Shown here in pieces: positions 11,741 through 26,200 of a DNA stretch of 64,000 nucleotides. Position numbers and translations under genes: made by a program. The notes under the pieces are model-generated. The model saw only the letters and a program-made list of their open reading frames with translations, searched no databases and had not been told where the DNA came from. The stretch lies in the NCBI GenBank assembly GCA_013396525.1, contig VWYX01000010.1, forward strand, positions 269,001 through 333,000. Reading direction: 5' to 3'. How positions within the stretch are numbered: the first letter of the stretch is position 1; every line of letters starts with the position of its first letter. This DNA comes from Chaetorhynchus papuensis (Eukaryota; Chordata; Aves; Passeriformes; Rhipiduridae).

Positions 11741-14700
11741 CTGTGCCAAACTCGTCACTTTCTTAACTATTTCTGAGGGGTCTTATTTGCACTTTTGCAG
11801 CTGCTTCCCACAGATCTTTCCCCAAGGTGAGTTCACCAAATCAAATTATATGTCCCCAAAATGTTGAAGGTTCTAGGAGAGGAAGCTGAACTTTGTCTTG
11901 ACTGCTTCTCATTCATTCTTTTTTTCACCCTAATTTTTCTGCTGCTTCTTTTAACTTGTCAGCTTATCTAATCACAAGTCTCAGTTTCTCCAGGTGTGGA
12001 AACAACATTAACATCTAAAGATGAAAAGGCTATAAAAATGCTCATTCTTGTTCATGTCAGGCTTTGCAATGAAACTGTTTCCTCCCTTGTCACCTGTCTG
12101 TGCTTGTTCTTCATAATCTTTTTAATGAATCTGTTATCATCAAACTGAGCTCTGAGATGAGCTCAGTAATACACATTATTGGTTTTAAAGAACTGAAGGT
12201 GAGGATGACTCTATCAATGGAATGCTTTTAACACTTATTTTTTTGGAGGGGCTTCTATGGCTACCCGTGTTGTAAGCTTTAGGCTAGAGTAATCAATATG
12301 CAGCTGCTGTTCTCCCATCTAACCTTATCTGAAACCGCAACACAATTCAGAACAAAAAGAGACCTGGTAATTTTAGAATACATGAACAATCTCTCAAGTT
12401 CTTTAAATTTTTCAGACCATACTCGTAGATAAAAACTTTAGTTTCTGGCACAAAACTGAAGTGGTAAAAGTTTTCTAGGTAAAGACTTATGGCAAAACAT
12501 TTCTGTCTACAGGAAGTAAACGTGATCTCCATACTAAGCACGCTATGATAAGCTTTCTTGAAAATTAATGAAATATATCATTAATTACACATCTTTTAAG
12601 AAACCCACCTTTAAAGGGTTTTACCTGGAAATACTTTGTAAAGCCTTTTTTCCCACTGTAAATGGGCTCACAGTACTTTTGAGCATGATTTTTTTGTAAG
12701 ACATGTTCCCCAGTACTAAGGTTAAATTATAAAAATAAAGGAAAAAGACAGGGACTGCAATAGAGGATTTATTTTTAGTGCTATGATTGCTGGAATTTTT
12801 CAGCTTCTTATTGCTTGAGTTTGATTTTTTTCCTTTGCTGGCCTCTGAATAAACCCAGACTGAATCTAAATGTATCTTTTTTCACTTTTCAACCCAAATC
12901 ATAGTAGTTATGAGAGGAAAATTTTATATATGAGAAACTAAAACTCCTATTAAATTTTACAAAGTATTTCCTTTTACTCATCATAAACCACACCCTTAGC
13001 CTACTAATCTTTAAATTCTGCATGTTGTATTATGTAGGCTCTGAATTAAAAACTTAGTGATGCTTTAATAAAAAAAAAAGTTTATTAAAAAAGAGGTAGA
13101 GTTAAGCTATGTGAATTCAATAGTTTATTTGAAACGGTGCCAATAATCTTTAATTTTCTGGCATCACGATGACTCATGCTCTGCACCATAAAATCAATAA
13201 TTCAGAAATACAGCAGGTTTTAGCATAAAAAATTAGAAAGTGATGTTTAGCTGGATTTATGGTCACCTGATCTGGGTGAGCAGCAATAGTTTTCTAACAA
13301 TGTAGCTGGTATGACCAACATTAACTTCATTGTTTCAAGGCTGAAGAACAGTTTGAAAAAGAGGAGCTGCTAAACAGCAGCAATTCCCTCCTTCCACTTT
13401 CTGTGCCGCCCATCTTACTTGGCTAACTTATACTTTTCAACAAGACATTTTCTCTTTCATAGCACACCTCTTATTGCTGGACTCAGATGATCAGCGTAGT
13501 GTTTCACTCATATTTTGCTGTTATTTGCATGATGACTGTGTATTAGAGATCATTCTCTGCACATAAAAGGGCAGGGAAAATAATAAAGAATATAATTTTC
13601 TGCAAGAAGATGGTGGTCATCACTATGGATTTCATTCTCTTTGCTTTCATTGAACACAGAAATATGATGGAGCATGAGCCACTGGCAGTTCTGTGAAACA
13701 CTGGAAGCGGAGGCAAGACCAGCCTAAGTTCTGAGCACTGTCCCAGCATCCAGATATGACTAACAGTGATTAAAACCCTCCCGTGATTTATTGCTGATGA
13801 AGGAGGAGCGCTATATTTAATTCCCTCTCTATAAATTGTTCTTCCATCTTCAGAAATGTTTGGGAGCTAAATCAATTTTTTGGGTTTTTTTCCATGTTTT
13901 TATTCTGCATTTTTTATTGCTGTCATTACCATAGCTGCCATATGAAGAAACTTGTCCACTGCTTAACGTGCAAACATATATGAGGACACAGTTCTTGCTG
14001 CAAGGTATTGCCATGCAAGAAATACAGCATCAGGCAAAACATTTCATTCTTTTCATATTGTTAGTTTTCTGCAGAGCCCTGAAAATGTGCTGGAAATTTA
14101 AAATGTGCAGAGAGCGAAAGCTGCTGTTTGTGTGCTGCTCATACCTCTTCTAATACCCCGAAAGATTTGCCTTGCCTTCAACTCTGAATAGTCAGCTTCA
14201 CTGCTCTTTTGTTGAAAGTCTTTCATGGAGAGCCAGTCTTGTCCTGAGGACTTTTTTTCTTCGTGTATATATTTTAAAATACTTATTATGATCAGTATTT
14301 AATAGACAGGTTTTCTTCCTTTAAAAAAGATTTAACTTGTTTTGAGTAATAGGCCACTGTGCAGTACTCCAAAACCTAACTAATCAGCAAAACTATTTTA
14401 GGCTAGGGAACTAGAAAGACACAATCTGCGGGTTTTGGTTTTTTATAATAACCTTGTGTCCCTTTCTGCTCATAAAACTGACAACATCTCAAAGACCATA
14501 GCTAAATTGCCCCCACACATCTAGAAACCTGAGGGCGCTGGCAGGGGTGCCAAAACCCTAAACCAATAGATTGCCTTTCTGAGGCTCTCTGAGGATCTAT
14601 GCATGTGTAGCGTGAGTGGAAGAGGCTGTGAAACTGGGGTCTTGGTCATCACACCTTCCTGGGAACATAACTCCAGGACACCTGTACAGTAAGGCCATTT

Positions 14701-16183
14701 AAAAAAAATTGTTCTGCCTTGTACTCAAGATTGTCACCTATCAAATATAAAGACGTAGAACTGAGCTGTAGTAAATGTGATATTTTGTATTTTCCTGACT
14801 ATGATACTCAGAATAACCTTAATGAAAGCTTGAAGAAATAAATTGAACCTATAATGCATGTTTAGCATCAGAATTCAAACAAACAAACCAAACAAAGAGA
14901 ATGCTACTTCGTCCATTTACAATATCTTCTGAGAAGAGGATTAATGCATGCCCTCGCCTCTGAAGGGTTGTTCTCTCCTGTTCCCTATCTGCCCTTTTTA
15001 ACAGTGCTTGACAGTTAGACTAAATTTTCATCAAACTGAGTGAGTCTTTTGCAATTTATAGACCAAAGATGCTGACTGTATTGTTCAATCAGTATTTTTG
15101 AGCTGTCATGTGCCAAAATACCTTTAATTTAAACACAGATGTAATACCTCCCTAAAACAGAACTTGAGCACCGCTTTTGGAAGCTGAGTGTTTCCACACA
15201 TGTAAAAACTAAATGACTATGATTCAATTCACTGAAGGTTATTTATACCCCAGAACTTACTGTCCTAAAAGTGCCTGTCCCATTGGAAATATGATTCAGA
15301 TGCCCTGAACTGAAGAACTATTTTCCTTTTTCCTGTGTAAAATATGAAACAAAAGACAACTGAAAACAACCTCATTAAAACAATTCCTTTGTCCTTCTCC
15401 GACAAAGTAAATTTAAAGGCACATGGCAGTTTCCCTACATAGGTGGTCTATTTTATGTGTTAACCTTGCAACGACCTCTGAGATACACTGTGAGTTATTG
15501 ATGAGTTCTGAAGATTTTTAATCTGTTGAAAGTCAACACATTGTGCAATAAGAGATATTAGGTTTTCAGTCTATTAGAGACTAAATTTCCAAGTGCGAGA
15601 GATTTCTTTCAAAAGCATTTCTAGTCTTTGGCCAATTCTACCTATGCTCAGGCTAGGTGAACATGTTAACCAAGATAACCCTTCCCTGTTGGGCCATGTT
15701 CCCTTAACAGTTCAGGAAGACACAAGTGGGTTTTTGTGATCAGTTGCAGGGAGCTGATGTCATCATTGTGTGCATGTGTGATGTTTAGGTATGCTCCCAG
15801 GGTGATTACTGGAAGTATTTCTTTTCTTATTTAGTAATCCTAGTGCTTTTTACCACACTTTTATTATAGGCTGAATATCTTTGCATGTATGAAGGCAGGC
15901 AAAAGAAGCTTCTTTTGGCAAGGAAAAATGGATACCATGGGCCAGACCCTCAGCTGGCATAAATCACGCCTGCTCTCAAAGCCACTGGAGACATACCAGC
16001 TACTTCACAGAGGAAGCAGCCATGTGTTCTTTGTGACTTTTTTTTTTAGAAGCATCTTTATAGAGTTACAAATGTGTTTCATATCCTTGGTCCTGGGAGG
16101 AGAACAAGCCAACACTTGAGTATATTACAACTTTCTAAATACAGTAATTTAACGATGCCCGTTAATCAGTCAGCTAACTTGCA

Positions 16184-16184
16184 N
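16184..16184. other. Ambiguous base (N)
   Basis: A single N in otherwise continuous sequence. It lies within a short open frame that I do not regard as a gene. It marks an uncalled base, not an assembly gap. Confidence 0.99.
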
Positions 16185-16247
16185 TGGAAAGTCTTTACAA
16201 ATGAGAAAATAGAACTTTTGGTTGTTACTGTTAGACAAAATTCTTTC

Positions 16248-16265
16248 TTTTTTTTTTTTTTTTTT
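16248..16265. repeat. Poly(T) run
   Basis: A run of 18 T residues on the plus strand, isolated, with no recognised retrotransposon adjoining it. Confidence 0.95.
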
Positions 16266-18179
16266 AATATAATTGGTGTCAGTTTTTCGGTGCCAAGTAA
16301 AAGCAGAGGCATTTTCCACCCTCTAAATCTTCCAAACTGTCACTACCCATAGTCTGAGACAGTTGTGAGAGAGGAGTTGAACTGCTTCAGGGTTTAATGT
16401 GGTCTCTGTGAGGGCTGGGGCTGTCATTGCCCAGTGATGTAATTTCATTAGTTTGTACAAAATGGTTGGGCTGGTACAAGTTGCTCGCAGACACTTACAT
16501 TCCTACTACCTACACAGGAAAACAATTTTTAATAGCAGATAGCAGAAACAGGATGGAAATGTTCTTGCTTGAACTGGTGCCACATATCTGCATCAGCCCT
16601 TTTAGGGGTGAGCCAGGGGCAGTCTTTCATCAGTCTGACGTACCTATAGTTGACTGGAACACAGAAATACTGCCAAATTAGCAATAAAAGGGAGGAAAAA
16701 ATATCCCTGGAGGTATGCTTCTGAAATTTGTTTTCCTGAGACTTATTAAATAGTCCAGAGAGAACCATTATATCACCCCATGTCACCTTTTGTACATCAC
16801 AGGCCATTAAAACTTCACTTAACTATCCCAACACACAGCTCCAAAGCTGTCAGAAGGTTTAAACATTTCTGCAGTGTGAAAGCAGCAGGGGCATCCAGAA
16901 AAGGAATTGGAAGGACCATGGTACTGCTGACACCTGAAGCTCTAGACTTTGCAGTGTACTGTGTGGAAGGTTAGTCCAGACAATCTCAGAAGATGAAACA
17001 AATTCCACATTGCAAAGTAAGGTTTAAAAACCCTTGAAAAAAATGGATCTGGTAGTCCTTGTCAATCTAGTATCACTCTCTCTGGATGTCTATGGATATG
17101 AAGAAGTTCTAGGTGAGTGCCTGGGGAGAGGGCTGTACGATAGCAGAACTACAGGGTATCTACTAGGAACGATTGGACTTCTACCATATGGTGAAGCAGG
17201 CCTGGACCATCAAGCTGTCTTTGCCAAGGATTAATAACATCTCTACAGTATGAGAGGAATAGATCTGGAATAGCCCATTTGCACTCAAGTGATGTTCCAG
17301 CTCTTCTCCAGGACAATTGTTATTGTGGTTGCACTATGAAGAATCCCTGTTTTATAGATGTATGTACCATGTCAAGGACAGAAACATGATTAGGATCTGA
17401 AAGCCCCATGAGAGAAGTATCCTATGCTCTGATTTAAACTCAGGAAGAGAGACTTTATGAGCCTGTGTGCTCGTAACTGTTGGACAGTGACATGTTATGT
17501 ATGCTCTTGCCTGCTTTCTTTCCTTCCGCTTCACCTCAAGGGTTTTGCAGCCAGATCTGAATGTTCCCATCAAGCTGTCAGCCAAGCTGAAAATACTGAT
17601 ATTGTATGGGACAGCATAGCTACATACATGTAGATGTGAAAAACAGAAAGGAAATAGAAAAAAAAGCAACTTCAAACAACACGACCTTTAATCATACATC
17701 TTGATTGCAGCAGTTTAAAATGCTCATGATCAACACAAATCTAGAACAAATCCTCTATGGGAGCAATAGTGTAGTGAAAAAATGACCACTTCATATTGAG
17801 ATATTACTGCCAAGATTTAGGCTGCTAAAAGAAAATAGAGAAAAGTGGATATGGCACAGCTAGGTAGCAAGCTGATCTGTGTGAGGTGGAGCTCATGGGA
17901 GATGATCAGCTGGTGAAGTAAATTTAGTGACCCTTGTTTGAGCACTGCTTCTTTTTTCAGATAGCAGCAGTCAGTGACTGCACTACAGACTTTCATGATT
18001 ATAGTGTCAGATTGTCTTGTTTCCTGCTCTACTCATCACGTTTCATACTTCATAGCACCCTACACATGTGCTCTTCAGAATCAAGTACACAACATTAGAT
18101 TCTGAAACACCAGATACTGTGTTCAATATTGCCTGCTTCAGTATTTTACACTGCTAAATGTGATCTTTTGCTTATAAAC

Positions 18180-18600
18180 CATTTTTCCCACATGAGGAAA
18201 AAACTAATGCAGGGCCAATACACCTCTTGTTGTTTGATTTCACACTGTAATATGCCAATTAGGTGGAATTTTGAATTTTAGTTCTCAAAAGTATGTAAAA
18301 TGCTAATTAATTAAGGTGGCTATTTCTCATAATATAGATAACTAAAGGCTATTAAAATATCCGTAATTGGATAAAACAGTGGCATAACGTTCAAAGCTAT
18401 GACAGCTCTCTGTAACACTAATGAGTCAATGCCAACTGATTACAAAAGACACAATTATAGAGAGTTAACAGCTATGAAATTAATAATGTTCGTTAATCTC
18501 TAGGTAAGGTTTAATAATCACTTGATAGTTATTTAATTCACAATAACTCTCCATATTAAATCTAAATGAAGGGTTATGTTCCCAATTTGACATTTGTATC
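18180..18600. promoter_or_regulatory. Candidate conserved non-coding / enhancer-like block
   Basis: This AT-rich block is unusually dense in homeodomain-type cores (ATTA/TAAT, including TAATTAATTAA near 18303-18314). It also has a TGAGTCA near 18421, within AATGAGTCAATG. It lacks microsatellite structure, transposon similarity and coding potential. Dense TAATTA-type motifs in a gene desert are typical of developmental enhancers, but AT-rich DNA produces such motifs by chance. This is inference from composition only; conservation cannot be seen from one sequence. Confidence 0.25.
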
Positions 18601-18900
18601 TTTAACCGTGCCACTGGGAGTTGGGTAGCTAAAGCCTTGTTCTTAGCATTGAGACTGTATAATCTGAATAGGAACCTTAATTAAATATTACCAAATGTAT
18701 TTTACTTGGCAGTAGAAGGGGAAAGACAAAGTCTTGGATCTGAACAGAAGCCTCAGATCTACTGGCAATGCTCAGGGGGAGGAAGGGCCGTGATTCATGC
18801 TTGATTTGTTTTGTTGGAATGAGGTAGAGCAGCTAAGTTTAGATACCTGCAACTTGGGCCAAACTTTAAAAAAAGTTGGGGAGTGGAGTAGAGCAAGACA

Positions 18901-18914
18901 GAGAGAGAGAGAGA
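18901..18914. repeat. (GA)7 microsatellite
   Basis: Short pure GA dinucleotide array on the plus strand. Confidence 0.95.
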
Positions 18915-19863
18915 AAACAGTTAGCAGCTTACTTTGGTGTCCTTCTGTTGCCTCAGTCCCACTACTTAACCATTCATTGTGCCTGTGAATAGTTTCTGGT
19001 TGCAGGTTGGGTTTTCTTTTCCCGCCTATTGACATGCTAAATGGTCAGCACTAAGATTAACTGGGTGAGCATTATTTCTTTTCAGTTAAAGAGTGGATGG
19101 AGTTTAAAAATGGAATATAAAGCCTAGCATCTTAATCTAAACATCTTTGTGTTTGGAAATCTCTTTCCCCTTCTTTGATTACCAATTCAAGCTTCAAATT
19201 TGGTAGAAACAGTAAAATAAAGGAATAATGATTAAATAAGATATTTATGCCGACACTGATGTACCGCTTGGCAATGCCAAAATACTTAAGTACTGCTGTT
19301 TTCAGTCCAGCACTTCAAGTTCTACTGCAATCAAGAAACAGAGTGTGGAAATGGGAAATGGATTCTGCACTGCTTCTTGCATTATCAGTTTACCCGTTCA
19401 GCTTGATCTGATAGTAGCTGTAAAAGGTAGAAGAGGTACAGAATGCAAAGTCTGACTTTCTGACCTCACAAAGCCTCTGGTGATGGAAATTAAATTTGTC
19501 ATTTCATTGAGTTGCCAAACAATACAACTGAAAACAAGGAATCCTAAAAACCGTAACACTCCTGAATATTTGTAAGAATTTTCTCATTTTGTATGTGTTG
19601 AAAAAATCTAGCATTGACTCATTTCAATTATTGTATTACTCTATTAGTGTAGTACACCAAAAATGTATGAATCAAAAGTAAACAAGTGTGTCAGTGAATG
19701 TGAGCACTACTAGCAAATCAAATTATCTCTGTGTAGCTCTTTATCAGGTGAGGGATATATGTTTATATCTTTATGTTTTCTTATGTCTTATTGATCTTTT
19801 ATAATATGAACAACAACAAAAAGCCAAATCATTGAAATGACACCGTGATTAATTTCTGAAACA

Positions 19864-20414
19864 TGTTGTGGTTTAAGCCCAGCTGGAAATTAAGCTTCTT
19901 GCTCAACCCCCTTCTCTTCCTACTTCTACCCAGTGGAATGGGGAGGAAAATCAAAGTAAAACTTGTAGATTGTAATAAGAACAGTATAATAATTGAAAAT
20001 AAAGGTACAGTAATAATGGTGAATTATAATAATAGCGACAATAATAAGGGAAAAAACAATTGACACACAATGCATTTGCTCACCACCCACTGACTGATGC
20101 CAGACTCCCCAGACCCAGATTGACCCCTTCTGGGTAACTCTTTCCACTTACATACTGGACACGACATTTTGTGGTATGGAATATCCTTTTGGATTGTTCA
20201 GGTAACCTGTCCTGGCTCTGCTCCCTCCCAGTTTCTTTTGCTCATCTCACTGTCAGAGCATGAGACAAGGAAATGTCCTTCATTTAGGATAAACACGGCT
20301 TAGCTGAAAACCAAAACAACAGTGCATTACCAACACCATTCTTCTGAATCCAAAACACACCACTGTAACAGTTACTGAGAAGAAATTAACTCTCTCCTAG
20401 CTGAAACCAGAGTA
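19864..20414 (-). mobile_element. Solo LTR, avian ERVL-like family (copy 1 of 4)
   Basis: About 551 bp lying antisense. On the plus strand it begins TGTTGTGGTTTAAGCCCAGC and ends near AGCTGAAACCAG, which are the reversed ends of an LTR that in sense starts TGTCCTGGTTTCAGCTG and ends TTTAAACCACGACA. The interior matches copies at 42796, 48244 and 57204. Shared parts include a decayed ATT-rich tract (about 20000-20050), the block reading CACCACCCACTGACTGATGCC (about 20081-20101) and a GAGCATGAGACAAGGAAA block (about 20257-20274). No gag, pol or env sequence flanks it, so it is a solo LTR left by recombination. No target-site duplication is visible, and the outer terminus near 20411-20414 has mutated. 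Confidence 0.85.
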
Positions 20415-22529
20415 TTTTGTCATGGTGAATCTTGTCAGAATGCATGAAAATACAGTGAAGAGTTGTTATTGTTATGCAAGGTAAACCAGTCATCATGCTG
20501 ACAATTTACAGAACAGAATAAAGAATTAGCGTGATGGGACTTTCTTGCCAACATGAGAAAATACCTTTTGGTGGAATAAGAAAAACTGTATTATCCAGGC
20601 AGACACTATACTCATCTCTCTTTTCCACTGCCAAAATTCCACTCAAAACGATTTCCAACTACTTTGTTTTGGCTTTCTGTTAAATGATAAAAACCAAAAC
20701 CCAATAAAACTTCTCTTTTATATAATAAAAGCTCTGCCAGAAGCAAAAATGTGAAAAGTAGATGAAATTAGCAAGTACTCTTAGTAATTAAGAAAGAGTA
20801 ATAAAAATACCCTAGAGAAAATTGTTAAATTATTCCAGGTTAATAAGAAAGGCACACCCTTTTAATTTTATTTCTTAAACTTTGGAATGAATGCTGCTAG
20901 AGCTCATTCTGAACTAAATGTGAAAATTCAGTAAACTAATGGCAGAGTATTTGAGAAATGCAGGTGAAAATTTCATTTAAATAGTTTTCAAAAATAATAG
21001 CGGATTTTTAATTGTAGACAGCTAAGCGTCTAAGTAACTATTTTGTGATATGATTTTTTCATTGGCCTTTGCAGAAATAGTTTTTTGTAATGTTCCTTCA
21101 GAAATTTTGGTCTGAAAATTGTGAAACATTTTTCCCAGTAATCAAACTCATCCTCATAGTATTGTAACATATAACATTAATTTATTTTATGGCTGGAGAA
21201 AGTAATTTAGCTGGGAGGGTCATCCAGTAATCCTGTGTTAAAACAAGGTCTAAATCTTTTTTCATAACATTATTAGTTCTAGACTCTTATGTCTTGACCA
21301 GTTCATTAACAGTCCATTCCTATATTGTTATTGATTGATTATGAAGGATGAAAATATAAGTGGGGCTAGACAATTTTCCATGTGAACTCTGTAGTAAGAA
21401 ATACGCTAGAAGAAAAAGAAAAGGTATATTAAGAAGCATAATTTAAGAACATCAAAAACAACAGAGAAAAAAACCCAATCAACAAAATTCTTTTAAATAA
21501 TGTTACTCCACTGCAAATATCCTAGTGTTTACTGTGTCAGTAATCATTCCCTGTTACTGAGATGGGGTTTTGGTTTGGTTTGGTTTTTTTAACCTACAGT
21601 CATATTGATTAAAGAAACTACAGGAAAAAAATCTGGTCTTTTGTTGTATTTGACTTATTCTGACCATTTCATAATATCCCAGACCAACAAGCAAGATATG
21701 GCAAAACCTGAAGAAAAAACCAAAGAGTTTAGAAATACAGTAGCACTACCTTTCTTCCTTTTGTCTATTGAAGGAGAATTTATGTGCAGTTTATCTATTT
21801 TAATGCACCTTCTATTATCTAGAGGCCAATTTAGTACGAGTCTCTCAGAAACACACAAATACACATTTTGAGGATATATTTTTGAATACTAAAATTTTAA
21901 TAAGATAAAATTTGCCTCTTTTTATCACCAATGTATCATGCAAAAAATTTATTTACTGATGCATCAGACACAACAGATAAGTAAGAGACAAAAATTGTGA
22001 CCTAAGGGTTAGTTAAGATTAAATCCTACAGATTTTTGGTGATTTCTGGCATTTAATTAGTGTATTAATTCTTGGAAATTATTGTGAGTTTTTTGGTGTC
22101 TGCCTAAATTATTTTTGGTTTGAAGTGTATATGCCTGGTGATCATGGACTATGTGCTTGCATCATAAATGGTAAAGAATGCAAGCTGCTGGCTTTGAAAT
22201 CAGAACTTCCTCAGAGCTTGGGATGCTTACATTTTACTTGCTACGAGGAATAGGTGAGGCTGGGTTTAGTGGAGGGTTTGAAATTTCTCAGTGTTTGCCA
22301 TGTTTCTGATAGGTAGCTTAATATTTCTGCCTGCCTAGTTATAAAAATAGATTAACATATATCATTTATTCCTGTTTGTCCCATGGTGTCTTAGTCAAAA
22401 GACAAACTGAACTGCCTTTCATACCTTTTATGAGCATTTTCTGCTCCAGCTGGGCATCTTATTCTGAAGAAGCTTAAAATACAAGTTTTAAGATGCTGGC
22501 AGTAACACTTTCAGTTTCCTGTTATTTAG
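20415..22529. other. Gene-free AT-rich stretch
   Basis: No gene or transposon recognised. The 88-codon frame at 21605-21871 has no recognisable domain. A TTTGG-rich run near 21566-21590 is simple sequence. Confidence 0.55.
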
Positions 22530-23265
22530 GATCACGCAATCACATAATTGTTGTAAGGGACCTTCAAAGATCTTCTAGTCCAACCCCCAATGCCCTGGGC
22601 AGGGACACGTCCTGCTAGACCAGGTTTCTCCAAGCCCCAAGCCAGGCCTTGAACATTTCCAGAACTGGGCATGCCCAATTTCTCTGGGCAACCTGTGTCA
22701 GTGCCTCACCACACTCACAATAAAAAAATTCCTTCCTAGTCTAACTTAAACGTCTCTTCTAGTTTAAAACTGTTCCCCCTTCTCCTATCACTATCCACAT
22801 GTATAAAATGAGCCCTCCCTCTTTTTTTATAGACTCCATTTAAAAGTACCTGATGGCCTAAGTGAGGCTACTTCTCCAGGCTGAACACCCCTAGCTTTCT
22901 CAGCCTTTCATGACAGAAGGGTTCCAGCTAGATAATGTTTTGGCCCTCCTCTGGAGAGATCCATGTTTTGGGACCCCACAGCTAGATGCAGTGGTACAGG
23001 TGTGGTCTTACAGGAGCAGACTACAGAGGCAGAATCAATTCCCCTGACCTGCCAGCCTCTTTTGATCCAGGCCAGGATAGGGTTGGTTTCCTGGGCTGAA
23101 AGTGCATATTGCCAGGTGATGTCTAAATTTTCACCTACCAGTATTGCCGCGTGCCACTTCACAAGGCTGTTCCCAATCCATTCACCTCCCAATATCTAGT
23201 GATACTGGTGACTGCCCTGACCCAGGTGGAGGACCTTGTTGAATTTCATGGGCTTCACATGTGAT
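22530..23265 (-). mobile_element. CR1 LINE 3' end, antisense
   Basis: The plus strand carries the familiar reverse complement of a CR1 3' end. The AAGGGACCTTCAAAGATCTT block lies just inside the 3' terminus (about 22557-22576). It is followed by the 3' untranslated region with CTCTGGGCAACCTGTGTCAG (about 22683-22702) and CTTCTCCAGGCTGAACA (about 22870-22886). Then comes the end of ORF2: reversed remnants of the region that normally encodes the QFWAP/VRPHLEY and FNKAK blocks, about 22940-23250. The coding part is broken by stops and indels. The element is 5'-truncated, ending near the FNK block around 23265. Confidence 0.92.
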
Positions 23266-26200
23266 GTGGTTTCACATTGATGGTTCCTAATGATAATCAG
23301 GATCAGGGCTGGGACTGCACTGGAAAATGTAGAGGCAACATTGTTCAGGTTTAGCCTATTGGAGTTGCTGTGCTTAAGAAGATTTGGTTTTCAGACAATT
23401 TTTCCTTGACCAAACTAGAAAACTGAAACACAAACCATGGGAAAAAAAAAAAACCAAAAACATTTCTATTCCCAGGTCTGGTGCAATCATGTTCCCCTAT
23501 ACCCAAAGACTGATCTAAATGTCATAAAAGCTGATAGAAGCTAGTCCCTCCTAACAGTGTGAATTTATGAGCCAATACTTCTGGTCACTCTGCAGGGGAC
23601 ACAATTTACCATTATTTTCAGCAATATAGCTTCACTTTGGTCTTGTACTAGTTGGTGTCAGAAGATTTTGTCAGGTATCTTCTGTCAGTTTGAAACAAAC
23701 CGCAGTGTAAGACTAGCCAGTGAATGAAACTCAACCAACAGGGACTCTTCTGGATGGCTTTTTTCTCTTTTGTTTATGTGGTTCTTCTTCTTCTTTTTTT
23801 TTTCTCTCTTTGTGGTGGTTTTTCTCTATTATTTGGTATTAAGGGACGTCAATTTTCATATCAGTTTTTTAGGGTTTTTCTTTTGTAAAGACTGCCTCCT
23901 CCTCCCTTCTCAGATTTGGATTTTTTTCACTTTCTTGAAGGTAGCTTGCCTGCAGCTTGTGGATACACTCTAAGTAAGAGCCTGAGGCAGCCATGGGAGA
24001 AGATCTGAAGGTGTTACATCAGACACATCCCACCTGGGACAGAGGGAAGACGGGCAAGGAGTCCTTTCTCCAAAGTTAGGGTGTGCTTCATGGAGAAACA
24101 CTATTGCCTTCAGGGTCCTGTCTTGTGCCGCAAGCCCAAGAGCAGAGAACACCCACGTCAGACCAGGGCCATACCCTTACACCGGGGCTTTGGTTCTGCA
24201 CAGCAAAATAAGCTCAGTAACACTGAGTTCTGAAATATAATTTGAAAATAAGGTGATCATCCTGTCAAACCTCTAGTCTTTCTCCTTTAGTCTTGCACTG
24301 TCTTCCTTCTGCAAGCAAGCCTCAGAAGAAGTTCTTGTTCTCTTGGTTTCGTGATAACTCTGGGAGCCTGTGTGCTAGAGTTGTCTTTCCTGTCCCAGCA
24401 TGCTACAGGGGTGGTATTAATAATAATAACACAAGAAACGTAAGGGTGATACTATTATGATGGTTAAATTAATCTAATTTGAAAAGGAAAGTTTGTCAGC
24501 TTTCACATGACAAAGAATACAGGAAATAAAAGTATGCAGAACAATTTGAGGGCATGTCGGAACCTTCCTAGGCAGCACTGTCATCCCACTCATTGAGTGG
24601 GAAGCAAAATAAATTAAAGTATGTTCTTTGTTTCCAAATTCCAGATTGGCAACTTTGCTTTTAGACATGTTTCAATCTCCAGTTGTGTCTGGAAGGTGTT
24701 TGTTTTCCATTTTAATATATATTTTCCATAATCACGTAAGTAAAAGTTTTCTGTGTTCAGTGAATATTTAAAATTTTCACTCTAGTAAGGTATTAAAAAA
24801 ATAAAAAAATTCCTGGCTGCAGGAATAGAAAAAGTTCAAAGTTCATTTCATAATCATAAGCAGACATCAGCCTCCCTCTCCTTCCTCCTTCATTCTCTCC
24901 CCCTCGTTCTCTCCACTTTTGTTTCATTTTGGTTTTTTCCCCTAAAGCGGTCAAAATTAAATACTCACTTTTTCTCTCTTCCTCTGGATGAGCTGTAATT
25001 TCATAATATGATAGTTTTATCAAGAAGTATCAACTTTGGTTTGGCATAGAACTATATAATTTTCTTAAATATAAAGTAATAGTTTCAAAGTTTGGGCTAA
25101 GGAAGGAAGGAATACTGCAGCTTAGTGAAAGCATATGTTGCTTATGGGGACCTCACAACCACATTCAAATTCAGCTCTTGCCAAATCACGTTACATTGCT
25201 AGGACTCCTTCTTTAAATTTCCCCAGTGAGGCTCATATGGCAGGGTCTATGTTCCTGCTGCACAGTACTAAGGAGGTTCACGGGTTTCTCTTTATCTTTT
25301 ATATTTCTCTTATAAAATGCTTCTGCTATTTAGACATTCACAAATCAAGAACTCGTTTTACCTTTTGTGTTTTTTTACAGCATGATTCCCAAACCTAGAC
25401 TTTCTAAAAGGCGTAGCAACATGGAAAAAACTTAATCACACACACGGACAATTTTCTGTTGGGCTCCCTGATGGATCCAGCTGATTGCTTTGTCTTATAG
25501 TGAAGCACATGTTGTGTGTATAAAGTATATCTGACCACATCAGAGCTTGAAGTTTGAGTGCTGAGCAGTGATGAATGAAATAGAGCTGTGCAAAACTATC
25601 TAGGTTTAGTTCAAAAAGCATCTATAATTTTTGCAGAAGGCCTACTTACAAGTTTTTACAGGGAGAATCTTTCCACCCTTTTTGTAGGTACAGGTTATTT
25701 TAAAAATGAAAGACAAAAAAAAAAAGAATACTGTTATTACTGTTTTCTTTGACAAAACCTGTAAAATGACTAGACATACTTTTTTTAGTTGAATTTTTGA
25801 AGAATCCACAAAATATTCTGAAGAATTTTATTTTTTGGGATGAATTTTTACACATTTTTTCCCCTGCCTTGATAGTAGGGGACATTTAAGACTTAAACCT
25901 AACTGAAAGCTCAGAGACATCATTCTTAACAATGTAATGTCAAAGTGGCAACATATTTGACTGCATGTATGCTATGTGTATGTACACACTGGCATTACAG
26001 AAGTAAAATAAACAGTGCAGTAGGAATGTCACTCTGATGAAATGGATGCAATTTAAGGTGGAAAGTCTTTAAAGCTTCAAATGCACCATGAATTCTTCAT
26101 AGCCAATCTTTTGTTCAAGGACTCAAAATAAAGGAAGTCACATGCACCAAGACTTTATTCCAGGTTGAGAAACCCTAGAAGACTTCTCTTTTAGTCTTTT

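Larger units (their letters stand above)
10391..18179. other. Gene-free AT-rich stretch
   Basis: No supportable gene, RNA gene or mobile element was recognised. The longest frame (10564-10938, minus, 124 codons) has no recognisable domain and no splice context. Purine-rich DNA lies at about 11641-11740, a poly(T) at 16248-16265 and a single ambiguous base at 16184. Confidence 0.55.
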
